The notes: generated by a model not told the origin, from the letters alone. A stretch of DNA of 64,000 bases from Clostridia bacterium (GCA_017504305.1 JAFVRJ010000016.1:1-64000); one strand, 5' to 3'. Counted from the stretch's first letter, positions 17,693 through 27,717 are shown. Program-made: numbers and translations.

Positions 17693-19354
17693 TTAAAGCT
17701 CGGAAGATGTTTGGCCGTTATATAAATCGAAGGCCAAAGTCTTGCGTTCGCCGTTCTCAATGTATTTTATGGTGATGTAGCCCTTATCGGTGTACTCTGC
17801 CGAAATGATCATGGCATTGGATTTTTCAAAGGACTTTTTCACGATTTCGATTTCCTCATCGCCATACTTACCTACGTTGTCGCTAACGAACAATACGTTG
17901 CCGAACAAGTGGTTTACTTTAGCAAGCAACTTCTTTTGCTCCATCGTGAACTTCAAATTAAAGTCGCGTAGGAAGAATACGTCGGGGTCGTTGCAGAATG
18001 CTCTGCCATCCAAATGACGACGGAAGATGCTGTTATTGATAGCGTTTTGAGCATCGGGGATTTCTTGGTTGATATGTAAGTATTTATAGAACTTACCGGT
18101 ATATACGAGGTCAACGTCACAGCTGATACGGCAAGCATCGCATACGCCGAACGCGGAACCGAGAGGTACGCCACAACCGAGCAATAATTTATCGCCTACG
18201 CACTCTCTTAAGAAGTCCATAGCCTCTGCCATAATTTGACCACGAGATTTGCCGTTACGCGGGTAAATACATTGGCTATACAAGAAGTCGAGTTTAACCA
18301 TATCATAGCCCCACTCGTTCAAAATAACGTCGAAGAAGTTGCGGATATACTCGCGAGCACCTTCGTTATAAATATCGAGGGTATAAGCTCCGCCCCATGC
18401 GAATACGCCGAGTTGCGGTTTGCCGTTGGGCCACTTGAGTAGCCAATCGGGATGCTCTGCTCTCAACTTGGAATTGTGTTGAGCGCTGAAAGGAGCGATC
18501 CAAATACCTGCAAGATATCCTTCGTCGTGGATCTTATCAGCAATATACTTCATGCCGTTGGGGAACTTGGGAGAAGGCTCAAGCCAATCGCCTACGTAGG
18601 GCTCGTAACCATCGTCGATTTGGAATATTGAGACGTTCTCTTTAACGCGAGAAATGCCCTCTAAATCGCGCAAGATAATCTTCTCGTCGATCTTTTGGAA
18701 GTAGTTATACCAGCTGGTATAGCCTGCCATGTGATCAACGCGGGGCTTAACACAACCATAGTCTGCAAAATATGCATCGAATACGCTATCGTACTCGCCA
18801 ACGTACTTCTTAACGTTGATGATTTCGTAAGGCTCGGAGGTAATAACGCCCTCGACGTCCTTGGTTACCTTAAAGGTACCTGCGTTCATGTCGGCATAGA
18901 ATACGGTAAAGCCCGTTCTCTCATTGAGAGAGCCGTATAGCTCAACTTCGGTTTCTCTGCGATAGTAAGCATAAGTGAAGCTGTGGAATTGACCTGCTTT
19001 TTTAGAATCGTAATCGATAAAGAAGTAGTCGCCGGAAAGTCCTGCCATCTCGCGACCTTTCTTGGTCAACTTGGTCAAAGGGGTAAGACCCTTTTGTACG
19101 TCGTCTGCCGTAACTTCTTTAGAAGTGGTCCAAGCTTGATATCCGTTGTAATAGAAACGCTCGGTATTAGTTACGGGATGCAAATACTTGAGCTCAACTT
19201 TAATTAGTTCTAATTCTTGTTTGGGGTTCAAAATCAATCTTACGCCGTTGTCGGTACATTCTTCTTCAACGTAGTAGTGGTTGGTTTGATACAAGTCCTC
19301 TTCGAATATCTCGTTACCAACGCGATACTTGATATACAACTTGCTTTCTTTCAT
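17693..19354 (-). CDS. Alpha-galactosidase-like glycoside hydrolase, GH36
   Basis: 553 aa, shorter than the 720-aa GH36 enzymes but with the catalytic barrel complete. FQIDDGYE, GIWIAPF and MVKLDFLYS (nucleophile Asp) mark the clan GH-D fold; the acid/base Asp is probably in RISCDVD. The N-terminal beta-sandwich begins after residue 1 with no signal peptide, so it acts in the cytoplasm on imported galactosides such as raffinose-type sugars. SD GGAGG lies 10 nt before ATG; it has its own promoter. The transporter encoded upstream may supply its substrate (inference). Confidence 0.88.
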   Translation of the reverse strand: MKESKLYIKYRVGNEIFEEDLYQTNHYYVEEECTDNGVRLILNPKQELELIKVELKYLHPVTNTERFYYNGYQAWTTSKEVTADDVQKGLTPLTKLTKKGREMAGLSGDYFFIDYDSKKAGQFHSFTYAYYRRETEVELYGSLNERTGFTVFYADMNAGTFKVTKDVEGVITSEPYEIINVKKYVGEYDSVFDAYFADYGCVKPRVDHMAGYTSWYNYFQKIDEKIILRDLEGISRVKENVSIFQIDDGYEPYVGDWLEPSPKFPNGMKYIADKIHDEGYLAGIWIAPFSAQHNSKLRAEHPDWLLKWPNGKPQLGVFAWGGAYTLDIYNEGAREYIRNFFDVILNEWGYDMVKLDFLYSQCIYPRNGKSRGQIMAEAMDFLRECVGDKLLLGCGVPLGSAFGVCDACRISCDVDLVYTGKFYKYLHINQEIPDAQNAINNSIFRRHLDGRAFCNDPDVFFLRDFNLKFTMEQKKLLAKVNHLFGNVLFVSDNVGKYGDEEIEIVKKSFEKSNAMIISAEYTDKGYITIKYIENGERKTLAFDLYNGQTSSEL

Positions 19355-19390
19355 AAGATTTATTCCTCCGAAAATGTATTTAACTTATTT

Positions 19391-19419
19391 ATTATATACC
19401 AGACTTGAATAATTGGCAA
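19391..19419 (-). promoter_or_regulatory. Promoter of alpha-galactosidase with operator-like inverted repeat
   Basis: Minus strand TTGCCA (19419-19414), 17 nt, TATAAT (19396-19391). GACTTG/CAAGTC form an inverted repeat across the -35 and spacer, a plausible repressor site. Confidence 0.6.
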
Positions 19420-19438
19420 GTCAATATGGATAACGTAA

Positions 19439-20623
19439 TTATGCCTTACGGCTTGCGCCATAATTAATCTTTACAGCTTTCTTAAAGAGCAAATAGTCGT
19501 ATTTGGGCTTCCATTGGTCGCCTGTATCTACCCCTTTTTTGAAAGAATCTTTATTAAGTGCAACGTTAATCTCGGTAATTCCTTTGATTTGATTATCCTC
19601 TTTATAAACACAATCCCAAAAAGCATGGTGGCCAATGTAGTTGACGCTTGAGGGTATATAGAGATAATCCATCGATTGATTGTAGCTGAAGGAGTCGGAG
19701 CCTAAATACTCCAAGCCCTCGGGTAACGAGTAGTATACGCTACCATCCGCTTTATAGGAATAGACGTTCTTAAGAGCAGTGGCTCGGAAGAAGCCTAACG
19801 TCTCGATACTCTTTAATCCTTCCGGTAAATATACGTTGACAAGATCGGTATAGTTAAAACATAATTTACCGACTTTAGTTACGCTTGCAGGAATCTTATA
19901 GGTTAACACGTCGTTAACGTAAGCTTCACTTTGCTTGTCGACATCTTCACCGAAGCCGAGTTTGCTCTGAAGGTATTGAGAACGCTTGATGGGGAAACAA
20001 ATAATTTCAGTCATGTCCTTATTGTAAAGAACCCCGTCTACGTCGCAGTATGCAGGATTGTCTTCAGCGACTTCGATACGCTCAAGCGCGTTGCAAGAAT
20101 AAAACGACTTGCCGTCAATAGACGTTACCTTTGCGCCTATATACACTACTTTGAGCTTTTCATCACAGTTAAACGCGTATTCTCTTATCGACGTGATGGG
20201 TTTGGTTTCATCCTCAACAAAATAGAAGTTTGTGTTGGGATCGGGATTCCCCTCTTGATACTTAAGTTCGGTTACGTACTCTACGTTAAGCTCTGTTACG
20301 TAGCCGGTGTTGCTAAACTTACTTAACTCGTATCCCTCTTCCTTTGCCTTATAATCGAAGGTTTCTTTACGAACGGCCTGTACGCTAAAGTACAACGCTA
20401 AAGCTATAGCCACGACGATTACGACGACAAATACGATTTGCTTCAAAAGCTTATATTTGTAAGGTTTGTTTACGTGAGGAGCCGCAAGACCATCAATTTT
20501 ATAAGTCCAAATTTCATCTTCGGCGATGTTTAACGGATTATGCACGGGAGTGACTTCTTCCACAGATTGTGCGGATACGGGATTTTGTTCTTCAATAACG
20601 TTTTCTTTTTTATTCTCGTCCAT
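19439..20623 (-). CDS. Membrane-anchored BspA-type leucine-rich repeat protein
   Basis: 394 aa. A cytoplasmic N-terminus of about 60 residues, one membrane segment (about 63-86, rich in V, I and A), then an outside domain with LRR_5 (BspA-like) repeats: SIREYAF..KLKVVYIGAKVTSI, IPASVTKVGKLCF, LPEGLKSIETLGF, LPEGLEYLGSDSF, IPSSVNYIGHHAF. Such proteins are surface adhesins or scaffolds in gut bacteria. SD AGGAGG is present. It starts 10 nt after the transporter stop, so the two share a transcript. Ligand unknown. Confidence 0.85.
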   Translation of the reverse strand: MDENKKENVIEEQNPVSAQSVEEVTPVHNPLNIAEDEIWTYKIDGLAAPHVNKPYKYKLLKQIVFVVVIVVAIALALYFSVQAVRKETFDYKAKEEGYELSKFSNTGYVTELNVEYVTELKYQEGNPDPNTNFYFVEDETKPITSIREYAFNCDEKLKVVYIGAKVTSIDGKSFYSCNALERIEVAEDNPAYCDVDGVLYNKDMTEIICFPIKRSQYLQSKLGFGEDVDKQSEAYVNDVLTYKIPASVTKVGKLCFNYTDLVNVYLPEGLKSIETLGFFRATALKNVYSYKADGSVYYSLPEGLEYLGSDSFSYNQSMDYLYIPSSVNYIGHHAFWDCVYKEDNQIKGITEINVALNKDSFKKGVDTGDQWKPKYDYLLFKKAVKINYGASRKA

Positions 20624-20632
20624 AAATCCCTC

Positions 20633-22396
20633 CTAACCTATAAAGGCTCCGTGTGATTTTTCACCTGCTTCTTCAGCTTTATGAGCAGTTACTTCAGCGC
20701 GCCTCTTCAAAACTTCCATAACAAGATTTTGCTTCTTTGTATCGTAGTCCCAGAAGAAATATGGTATCGCCATCAAAACAAATCCTACTACGTCTATAAT
20801 CATTGGTACCAAAATAATCTTCATACGCGACTCGTCAATAAATAGTACGTCCCAGTTACTATTAAAGCCGTACTCCAACAATAGAAGCGGTATGATTAAT
20901 CCTATAAACGAGGTGATAGGTCCGGTAAACCAACCAAAGATACCCGAGAAGCTTTCAAGTCTTTCGCCAGACAAATACATCTGATAGTCGTTGACACGAA
21001 CGTTCATATCGTGGCCGACCGAAGTGGGAACGGTTTTTGTTATTTCCATTAGGAATAACATTACGCAACATAGCGTACCGCAAAGCACCAAATTTTCGCC
21101 ACAGAATAGGATTGCAAGAATAATTATGCCGTTACCAAGCGCGCGTACAAGTTGATAGAAAATCATAATTTGCTTGTAGCTGAATCTCTTAATAAAATAC
21201 GGCGTAAACAAATCGGGCGGTGTCCCCGCAAAAGAAATAATACCTACTATGAGCGCGTAAGAAAGTCCACTCAAACGGAAGGTATAAAGATAAAGGATGG
21301 TAGTAAAGCCCAACATGCCGTTGCCAAGTGAATCCAATAGATAAACTATGGTCTGGATCCAGCGATACTTATTGTGCAATACGCCGAATAACCCATCCCA
21401 GAATTTAATATGTACTTTCTTTTCGATCGGCGGTTGCGGAATACGCTCGGTAACACGACCGGCAAAAACCATAGTCAACGATGCAAAAGTAATAAATATA
21501 ACGGGAATTACAAATCTAAATACGTTTATATCCGCCCACTCGTAACGAAGCGTTCCGATGATTATCGGTATTAAAAACGCAATTATTGAGTTGAAGGTAT
21601 GACTAAACTTGATTGGGTAAGTTCTTACAATAATACGTTCGTCTACGTTGGGACTTATGTTCATAGCACAAGTTTCCAAACAGTTGCCAAAACCGAACAC
21701 ATTGTATACCGCAAACAATAAATTGGCTACCCAAACACGAGTTACGACGTCGGTAATCTCATAAACCGGCAACCAGCCGATCAAAATAACCATTACGCAC
21801 TTCGGAATAAAGTCGCAGTACAAGCCGTATTTATATCTACCAAACTTCGGCAGTAAAACTTTACGCCAGAAAATATTACGAGCGCCTACCCAACCGCTAT
21901 GCAAAATATGGGTACCAAGTATTTTAAACACCGAGTTAGCATTTAAGCCTTCCAACCCGTTCATATAAGTTACGAACGCGCCCGTCTGATTAAATAAACT
22001 CGAAATATCTCCTATTATTAAGCCAAGGCCTATCGCCATTAATGAAAGATAGACTGCGTATAGTTTGTACTCCGTTTTCTTTGGAAGGTTAGCAAGGTTA
22101 TCGCAAACATACCACCATATCAGCGACCAAATGTAACCGAGGGGCATATTAATGAGGCCAATTATCGCATAAGTCAAATAGGGCAACTTGTAATGATACA
22201 TCATCAAATAGCATAACGCGTTAAACCCTATGTATTCTAAAGTTTTCGCTCCGGTATAGTTACTGCCCACGGCAATAAAAATATCCTTGTACTCCTTGTA
22301 TGGGACGTATTTACCGGGGGCCGGCGTACTCCAGTGTTCCTTAAACTCCCCAAAGACACTTTTGACTTTAGAGATTATCATTTCTTTTTTGCTCAT
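20633..22396 (-). CDS. MFS/GPH-like multi-pass transporter
   Basis: 587 aa with about 12 hydrophobic segments spread from residue 50 to 570, separated by a large central loop after residue 320 (AGRVTERIPQPP), a layout resembling sugar:cation symporters of the MFS/GPH group. No classic motif is strong enough to name a substrate. Start ATG at 22396 follows GAGGGA; an upstream in-frame TTG at 22402 is disfavoured. Sits upstream of an LRR surface protein and an alpha-galactosidase, suggesting oligosaccharide uptake (inference). Confidence 0.7.
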   Translation of the reverse strand: MSKKEMIISKVKSVFGEFKEHWSTPAPGKYVPYKEYKDIFIAVGSNYTGAKTLEYIGFNALCYLMMYHYKLPYLTYAIIGLINMPLGYIWSLIWWYVCDNLANLPKKTEYKLYAVYLSLMAIGLGLIIGDISSLFNQTGAFVTYMNGLEGLNANSVFKILGTHILHSGWVGARNIFWRKVLLPKFGRYKYGLYCDFIPKCVMVILIGWLPVYEITDVVTRVWVANLLFAVYNVFGFGNCLETCAMNISPNVDERIIVRTYPIKFSHTFNSIIAFLIPIIIGTLRYEWADINVFRFVIPVIFITFASLTMVFAGRVTERIPQPPIEKKVHIKFWDGLFGVLHNKYRWIQTIVYLLDSLGNGMLGFTTILYLYTFRLSGLSYALIVGIISFAGTPPDLFTPYFIKRFSYKQIMIFYQLVRALGNGIIILAILFCGENLVLCGTLCCVMLFLMEITKTVPTSVGHDMNVRVNDYQMYLSGERLESFSGIFGWFTGPITSFIGLIIPLLLLEYGFNSNWDVLFIDESRMKIILVPMIIDVVGFVLMAIPYFFWDYDTKKQNLVMEVLKRRAEVTAHKAEEAGEKSHGAFIG

Positions 22397-22423
22397 TGGC
22401 AATCCCTCGTTTGTAATACTAAT

Positions 22424-22452
22424 ATATTAACATAAGTTAATAACCTTTACAA
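22424..22452 (-). promoter_or_regulatory. Promoter and operator-like palindrome of the transporter operon
   Basis: Minus strand TTGTAA (22452-22447), 17 nt, TAATAT (22429-22424). A perfect inverted repeat TATTAAC-TTAT-GTTAATA (22425-22442) covers the -10 and half the spacer, as expected for a repressor site. Confidence 0.5.
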
Positions 22453-22520
22453 GATGCAATTTATATTCTAACTTTGTAATATTAAAGTAATATATGCCTC
22501 ATCGTTGAATATCGTATTGT

Positions 22521-23372
22521 ATGCCTAAACTAAAAATCCATCCTTCTTTTTGGTTATATGCATTAATTATGGTCATAAGTAGCGACTACGTTTACTTCAT
22601 CGCCAGCTTGTTTGCCGTAATGCTACACGAATTTGCACATGCAAAGGTAGCATATAGTTGCGGTTATTACTTAAACCAAATAAATCTAACCCCTTTTGGC
22701 GCGATGTTGCAAGGTGGTGAAAAAATAAAAGATAGCGACGGTATAAAAATAGCCGTTGCAGGGCCGTTATCAAACTTTTGCTGTTGCATATTACTCCTTG
22801 CCATATGGTGGTTGATACCGTCGAGTTACTCCTACACTAAAGTGATTTACAAGGCAAATCTTGTAATCGGAGCGTTTAATCTACTCCCTATTTTCCCTTT
22901 GGACGGAGCAAGAGTTCTTATTGCCGTTGCCAACAAACCTCTTAAACTATTAAAGGCACTTCGCATCGTAGGCATCCTATCGTCGACTATGCTATTCATA
23001 GGCTTTTTAGCATCCTTTTTCGTACAAGTTAATTATTCGCTTGGCATAATGGCAACAATAATCTATTTATCGTCTGTTGGGGGAACTGAAAAGGAAACTT
23101 ATCGCCTTATTGCAAACGCAATACCGTACTCAAAAAGCTTTGATGCTCCAATAAAAAAGAGTACCGTAATGGTACATCTTGATCTTAAGCTGATAAGGTT
23201 ATTACGCCATATAAAGCCTGATACAGACACGATATTCGAGGTGGTTGACGACAATCTTAAAGTTATTACAACTCTAAATGAACAGGCTGTGCGCGAGCTT
23301 GCTTTAAGATACTCGCCACAATCAACCATCAAAGAACTTTTATCTCTTTACTTCGATGATAAACCAAATTAA
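22521..23372 (+). CDS. spoIVFB: SpoIVFB-type intramembrane metalloprotease (site-2 protease)
   Basis: 283 aa. Zinc motif HEFAH (H36, E37, H40) in the first membrane region and the third ligand in NLLPIFPLDG (D128), as in M50B proteases; the C-terminal soluble part (from about 200) resembles the CBS-like region of SpoIVFB. In B. subtilis it cuts pro-SigK in the mother cell. No spoIVFA lies beside it. SD is poor. Located convergent with minD-minE, in keeping with the min-spoIVF order in Bacillus, and its last 44 bases overlap minE on the other strand. Confidence 0.87.
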   Translation: MPKLKIHPSFWLYALIMVISSDYVYFIASLFAVMLHEFAHAKVAYSCGYYLNQINLTPFGAMLQGGEKIKDSDGIKIAVAGPLSNFCCCILLLAIWWLIPSSYSYTKVIYKANLVIGAFNLLPIFPLDGARVLIAVANKPLKLLKALRIVGILSSTMLFIGFLASFFVQVNYSLGIMATIIYLSSVGGTEKETYRLIANAIPYSKSFDAPIKKSTVMVHLDLKLIRLLRHIKPDTDTIFEVVDDNLKVITTLNEQAVRELALRYSPQSTIKELLSLYFDDKPN

Positions 23373-23568
23373 CTTGCATAGTATTCTTTCCTTCAACTTG
23401 CTCAAATAGGATACTTAAATCGGCTTGTTGGTAGTCTAAATAGCTATTTAGTAGCTGGATTAAGTCTTGCCTAAACATTGCTTCGACTTCCTTTCCAATA
23501 CTGCTTTCGCGCGATATTGACTTATTCAAACGCTCGTATGAAATGCTACCTTCGCTCTTTTTACTCAT
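23329..23568 (-). CDS. minE: Cell division topological specificity factor MinE
   Basis: 79 aa, slightly short for MinE. Residues 6-20 (EGSISYERLNKSIS) resemble the MinD-binding/ATPase-activating stretch with the SxxxERL core; residues 31-70 (FRQDLIQLLNSYLDY ... MQVNLVYH) match the topological-specificity domain. MinE drives MinD off the membrane to keep septa at midcell. The start overlaps the minD stop by 4 bases (ATGA), so they are translationally coupled. Divergent enough that an automatic search could miss it. Confidence 0.8.
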   Translation of the reverse strand: MSKKSEGSISYERLNKSISRESSIGKEVEAMFRQDLIQLLNSYLDYQQADLSILFEQVEGKNTMQVNLVYHRSKEIKVL

Positions 23569-24329
23569 CTAAAAAATCTCCCTAAAAATCTGTTTCGAGT
23601 ACAATCGTATACCTGTTCACTGCGCTTTAATATTACGTCCTTTAACATATCGTAAGCTATCGAGGCTTTGTCGTGCATCCTATTGCTAATTGTTGAATAC
23701 ACTCCTATACGATCGCTTTCCGGTATAACTCCGTAAAGTGGCAAGCGAAGTAGCTCTGCAATTGAGCGAGCATCAAGCGTTTCGCCTTTTACCTCAAGAT
23801 CACCTCTTACTCTATTGACGACTAATCCGATTCCTCTTATATCATAGGTGCCAAGCAACGATAACACCCTATCAGCATCTTTTACCGCACTGACGTGGGG
23901 CGTAGTTACTATTATCGCTTCACGCGCACTACAAGCCGTCCGATGAAAGCCAAGCTCTACACCGGCAGGAGCATCAATCAAAACGTAGTCGGCGTATAAT
24001 TGCGCCTCGGTTACTATTGAGGTAAAAGTTCCCGCCTTAACGCGGTCGGAACAATGTGCCTTTGCCGACGGAAGCAGTTTTAACCCTGTACCATCGTTAT
24101 CCTCTACAAGTGCTTGTTTGATTTTGGCACGACCTTCTATTACGTCTATTATGTCGTATACTACTTTGTCCTCAACGCCTAACGCAACGTCTAAATTATT
24201 TAGCCCGATATCACCGTCGATCAACAACGTGCGATAACCTTCTTTAGCCAATTTTAGTCCAAGATTTGCAGTAACCGTCGTCTTCCCTACTCCGCCCTTG
24301 CCTGATGCAATTAGAATTGTTCTTGCCAT
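23565..24329 (-). CDS. minD: Septum-site determining ATPase MinD
   Basis: 254 aa. Deviant Walker A SGKGGVGKTT at residues 8-17, Walker B-like DYVLIDAPAG, DGDIGLNNLD, and a C-terminal amphipathic tail (NRFLGRFFR) that binds membrane. ATP-dependent membrane cycling with MinE positions the division inhibitor. ATG at 24329 is preferred: GAGAGG lies 7 nt upstream. The in-frame ATG at 24347 has no SD. The SD is in the 3' arm of a strong hairpin directly after valS (see 24330-24366). No minC is visible nearby. Confidence 0.95.
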   Translation of the reverse strand: MARTILIASGKGGVGKTTVTANLGLKLAKEGYRTLLIDGDIGLNNLDVALGVEDKVVYDIIDVIEGRAKIKQALVEDNDGTGLKLLPSAKAHCSDRVKAGTFTSIVTEAQLYADYVLIDAPAGVELGFHRTACSAREAIIVTTPHVSAVKDADRVLSLLGTYDIRGIGLVVNRVRGDLEVKGETLDARSIAELLRLPLYGVIPESDRIGVYSTISNRMHDKASIAYDMLKDVILKRSEQVYDCTRNRFLGRFFR

Positions 24330-24366
24330 AAAAAAACCTCTCTTCATATTAGAACGTGAAGAGAGG
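24330..24366 (-). terminator. Terminator hairpin of valS that also holds the minD ribosome site
   Basis: Minus strand: perfect 10-bp stem CCTCTCTTCA/TGAAGAGAGG with a 10-nt loop (24366-24337), then seven T (24336-24330) and immediately the minD ATG. The 3' arm carries the only plausible minD SD, GAGAGG. Confidence 0.85.
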
Positions 24367-24400
24367 CGAATTTTTAGAAATATTTAATTATTATAGGTAA

Positions 24401-27028
24401 TTACATATTTTTGAGTTCTTCAATACGCTCGAGAAGTTTAGCCTTCTTTTCGGTATTTGCTTGGAGCTTAATCTTTTCGTTTTCGATAAGTTGCTTGGGA
24501 GCTTTAGCGACAAAGCCTTGGTTATTAAGCATACCTTCGCTACGCTTGATTTCGCCTTCAGTTGTTTTAAGTTCCTTTTCAAGTCTTTGAAGTTCCTTTT
24601 CAACATCAACGAGTTCGCCAAGAGGAATATAAATTTCAGAGCCGGATGCTACTATAGAAACGCTCTTTTCGGTAACTTCCGATTTATCAGCAATAAACTT
24701 AATGCCTTCAACGTTTGCGAGCTTCATAATGTAACTTACGTTCTTACCAATGTATTGAGCTTCGTTACTTACAACGTAAAGGTTGAGTTTCTTGGAAACT
24801 GGTACGTCCATTTCGGCACGAAGATTACGTACGGAACGGATGATGTCCTTGATACTTTCGAACTTCTCGAAATCGGCCTTATTAGCGTACTTCTTGTTAT
24901 ATGCAGGGTACTCTGCAAGCATAATGGTCGACTCCTCGCCGCACTCTTGCCAAATGCGCTCGGTAATGAAGGGGGTGAAGGGATGCATAAGCTTGAGGAT
25001 TTGCTTAAGAACGTAAGTAAGTACTGCAAGGGTTTCACACTTTTGCTTTTCGTTATCGCTATAAAGAGCAGGCTTGGTCAACTCGATGTACCAATCGCAG
25101 AAGTCACTCCAAATGAAATCGTATAACGCTGCGTTTGCCATACCCATCTCATATTTTTTAAGATAAGTATTAACTTCGCGGGTTACTTTATTTAACTTAA
25201 AGAGAATCCACTTATCAGCAGGTGTGTATCTGAAGCTACCGATTTTTGGTAAATTCTTACCTTCACTATTCATCAATACGAAACGAGATGCATTCCATAG
25301 TTTATTGAGGAAGTTTCTTGCAGGCTCGATCTTATCTTCACTAAACCTAATATCGGAGCCGGGAGCAACACCTGTAGTCAAGCTGAAGCGCAATGCATCG
25401 GCGCCGTATTTGTCGATAAGCTCCAACGGATCGATACCGTTGCCAAGGGACTTACTCATCTTTCTGCCCTTAGCATCTCTAACGATACCGTGGATTAAAA
25501 CTTCGGGGAAGGGAATTTCGCCCATATGCTCTAAACCGCTGAATATCATACGAGCTACCCAGAAGAAGATAATGTCGTATGCGGTTACCAAAACGTTGGT
25601 GGGATAGAAGTACTTGAGGTCTGCGGTGTTATCCGGGAATCCTAAAGTGGAGAAAGGCCATAGAGCGGAGCTGAACCAAGTATCAAGAACGTCCTCGTCT
25701 TGGTGGATGTCTTTACAACCGCACTTGGGGCAACAAGTAGGATCTTCTTTTTCTACTATAACTTCGCCACACTCGGGGCAGTACCATGCAGGTATACGAT
25801 GTCCCCACCATAGTTGACGGGAAATACACCAATCCTTAATGTTCTCCATCCAATTGAAATAGGTCTTTGAAAATCTTTCGGGGATGAAGTTAATCTTCTT
25901 ATCTTTAACAACCTTTAATGCCGGGGCTGCAAGGCTATCCATCTTAACGAACCATTGCTTGGAAACGATGGGTTCTACAACGCTCTTGCAACGATAGCAC
26001 TCGCCAACGTTGTGGGTGTAAGGCTCGATCTTTTCCATCAAACCAAGAGCCTCTAAATCAGCAACGATCTTCTTGCGAGCTTCGTCCCTATCAAGTCCTA
26101 CGTATGCAAAGCCGTTTTCGTTAATTACGCCTGCGTCGTCCATAATACGGATAACCTCGAGGTTATGACGTAAACCTACTTCGAAGTCATTGGGATCGTG
26201 TGCAGGAGTGATTTTTACGCAACCGGTACCGAAGTCTAACTCTACGTAATCATCGGCAACAATCGGTATAAGTCTATCGGTAAAAGGAAGCTTGAGCATC
26301 TTACCAATCTTATCGGTATAACGAGGATCTTTGGGGTTAACTGCAACTGCGGTATCGCCAAGTAAAGTTTCGGGACGGGTGGTTGCAATAATAAGATATC
26401 CCGATCCATCGGCGTACGGATAGCGGATATGCCATAAGAAACCGGCTTTCTCATCGTACTCAACTTCTGCATCACTTAAAGCGGTTTCGCAATGAGGACA
26501 CCAGTTGATGATACGGCTACCTTGATATATTAGTCCTTTGCGGTATAAGTTTACAAAGACCTCTCTAACTGCTTTAGAGCAACGCTCGTCCATTGTAAAG
26601 GCCTCGCGCGACCAATCGCAAGAGCTACCAAGTCTACGAAGTTGCTTTACGATTTTACCGCCGTAGGTTGCCTTCCACTCGTATGCACGCTTTAAGAATT
26701 CTTCACGACCGATAGTCTCTTTATCAAGACCTTCTTCGCGGAGTTTATCAACGATTTTAACTTCGGTAGCGATACTTGCGTGGTCGGTACCGGGAAGCCA
26801 TAACGTAGAGTAACCTTGCATGCGCTTATGTCTGATGATGATATCTTGCAAGGTATTGTTAAGAGCGTGGCCCATATGAAGTTGGCCGGTTATGTTGGGT
26901 GGCGGAATTACTATAGAAAAGGGAGTTTTATTCTCGTCTACTTCAGGACGGAAATATCCGCTCTTTTCCCATTGCTCGTATATGCTGTTTTCAAAACTTT
27001 GCGGTTCAAAATTTTTAGGGAGTTCCAT
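24401..27028 (-). CDS. valS: Valyl-tRNA synthetase
   Basis: 875 aa, usual length. Class I signatures: [15 protein letters not shown] (HIGH) near residue 45 and KMSKSLGNG (KMSKS) near 520; CP1 editing domain between; anticodon-binding domain; C-terminal coiled-coil arm from about 800 ([17 protein letters not shown]). Zinc-binding CPECG and CCPKCGC around 410. SD AGAGG before ATG, 9 nt after the pgsA stop. No T-box leader, as the gene is driven from the pgsA promoter. Confidence 0.97.
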   Translation of the reverse strand: MELPKNFEPQSFENSIYEQWEKSGYFRPEVDENKTPFSIVIPPPNITGQLHMGHALNNTLQDIIIRHKRMQGYSTLWLPGTDHASIATEVKIVDKLREEGLDKETIGREEFLKRAYEWKATYGGKIVKQLRRLGSSCDWSREAFTMDERCSKAVREVFVNLYRKGLIYQGSRIINWCPHCETALSDAEVEYDEKAGFLWHIRYPYADGSGYLIIATTRPETLLGDTAVAVNPKDPRYTDKIGKMLKLPFTDRLIPIVADDYVELDFGTGCVKITPAHDPNDFEVGLRHNLEVIRIMDDAGVINENGFAYVGLDRDEARKKIVADLEALGLMEKIEPYTHNVGECYRCKSVVEPIVSKQWFVKMDSLAAPALKVVKDKKINFIPERFSKTYFNWMENIKDWCISRQLWWGHRIPAWYCPECGEVIVEKEDPTCCPKCGCKDIHQDEDVLDTWFSSALWPFSTLGFPDNTADLKYFYPTNVLVTAYDIIFFWVARMIFSGLEHMGEIPFPEVLIHGIVRDAKGRKMSKSLGNGIDPLELIDKYGADALRFSLTTGVAPGSDIRFSEDKIEPARNFLNKLWNASRFVLMNSEGKNLPKIGSFRYTPADKWILFKLNKVTREVNTYLKKYEMGMANAALYDFIWSDFCDWYIELTKPALYSDNEKQKCETLAVLTYVLKQILKLMHPFTPFITERIWQECGEESTIMLAEYPAYNKKYANKADFEKFESIKDIIRSVRNLRAEMDVPVSKKLNLYVVSNEAQYIGKNVSYIMKLANVEGIKFIADKSEVTEKSVSIVASGSEIYIPLGELVDVEKELQRLEKELKTTEGEIKRSEGMLNNQGFVAKAPKQLIENEKIKLQANTEKKAKLLERIEELKNM

Positions 27029-27037
27029 GTTTACCTC

Positions 27038-27712
27038 TTATTTGGTTTCGGGTTCAATAACTTCAACTTGTACTTCTTCTACTGCCTCGGTGGGTTCAAC
27101 GTAAGTGCCTTCTTTGATAGCTTTTTTCTTTGCAAGGATACCTTTGATGATACCGATTGCTTGCTTAAGATAATTGAAGAAAGCTATATAAGTTAGCACT
27201 AAACCAACTCCGAGAACGATCCAATCGACATAGGCTTTGTCTACCCAATAAGGATGGAAGAAGCTTAATACGATTGCAATACAAATTACCAATGAAGCAA
27301 TCTTGCCCATATAGTTTGCTTTGATATTTTTAGCGTCGCCTGCCATAAAGAAACCGCCGATAATCATAACGACTTCTTTTAAGATTAGTATGACGATAAA
27401 CGCCCAATGAACGTAACCGATGATAACCAAAGAAAGTACTGCCGAACATTGCATAAGTTTATCTGCAAAAGGATCGGCTATTTCGCCAAGTTGCGAGCCT
27501 TGATTAAAGCGTCTTGCAATCCAACCGTCGAAAAGATCGGATACCGCTGCAACAACCAAAATAATTAAGCCGATCAACGGGAATACGTAATTACCTAAAG
27601 GTAGGTAAGTCATAGGATCGATGGTACACCACATAATAAACGGAACCGCGATAATACGGAACAACGTAATCATATTGGGTATAGTCCAAAAATCTTTAAA
27701 TAAAGTTTTCAT
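27038..27712 (-). CDS. pgsA: CDP-diacylglycerol-glycerol-3-phosphate 3-phosphatidyltransferase
   Basis: 224 aa. CDP-alcohol phosphotransferase motif DG(x2)AR(x8)G(x3)D(x3)D is intact (DGWIARRFNQGSQLGEIADP, then FAD). Four to six membrane helices. Makes phosphatidylglycerophosphate, the first step to phosphatidylglycerol and cardiolipin. The C-terminal 25 residues are acidic and Glu/Val-rich, an unusual extension. SD AAGGAG lies 8 nt upstream. First gene of pgsA-valS. Confidence 0.93.
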   Translation of the reverse strand: MKTLFKDFWTIPNMITLFRIIAVPFIMWCTIDPMTYLPLGNYVFPLIGLIILVVAAVSDLFDGWIARRFNQGSQLGEIADPFADKLMQCSAVLSLVIIGYVHWAFIVILILKEVVMIIGGFFMAGDAKNIKANYMGKIASLVICIAIVLSFFHPYWVDKAYVDWIVLGVGLVLTYIAFFNYLKQAIGIIKGILAKKKAIKEGTYVEPTEAVEEVQVEVIEPETK

Positions 27713-27717
27713 AAAAA

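Noticed and set aside
24330-24347. Longer minD start at 24347
   Set aside because: No SD; the MinD family begins at the later Met and the SD GAGAGG is positioned for it.
24461-25126. 221-codon plus-strand frame antisense to valS
   Set aside because: Lies wholly within valS coding sequence, Phe/Leu-rich shadow translation, no SD.
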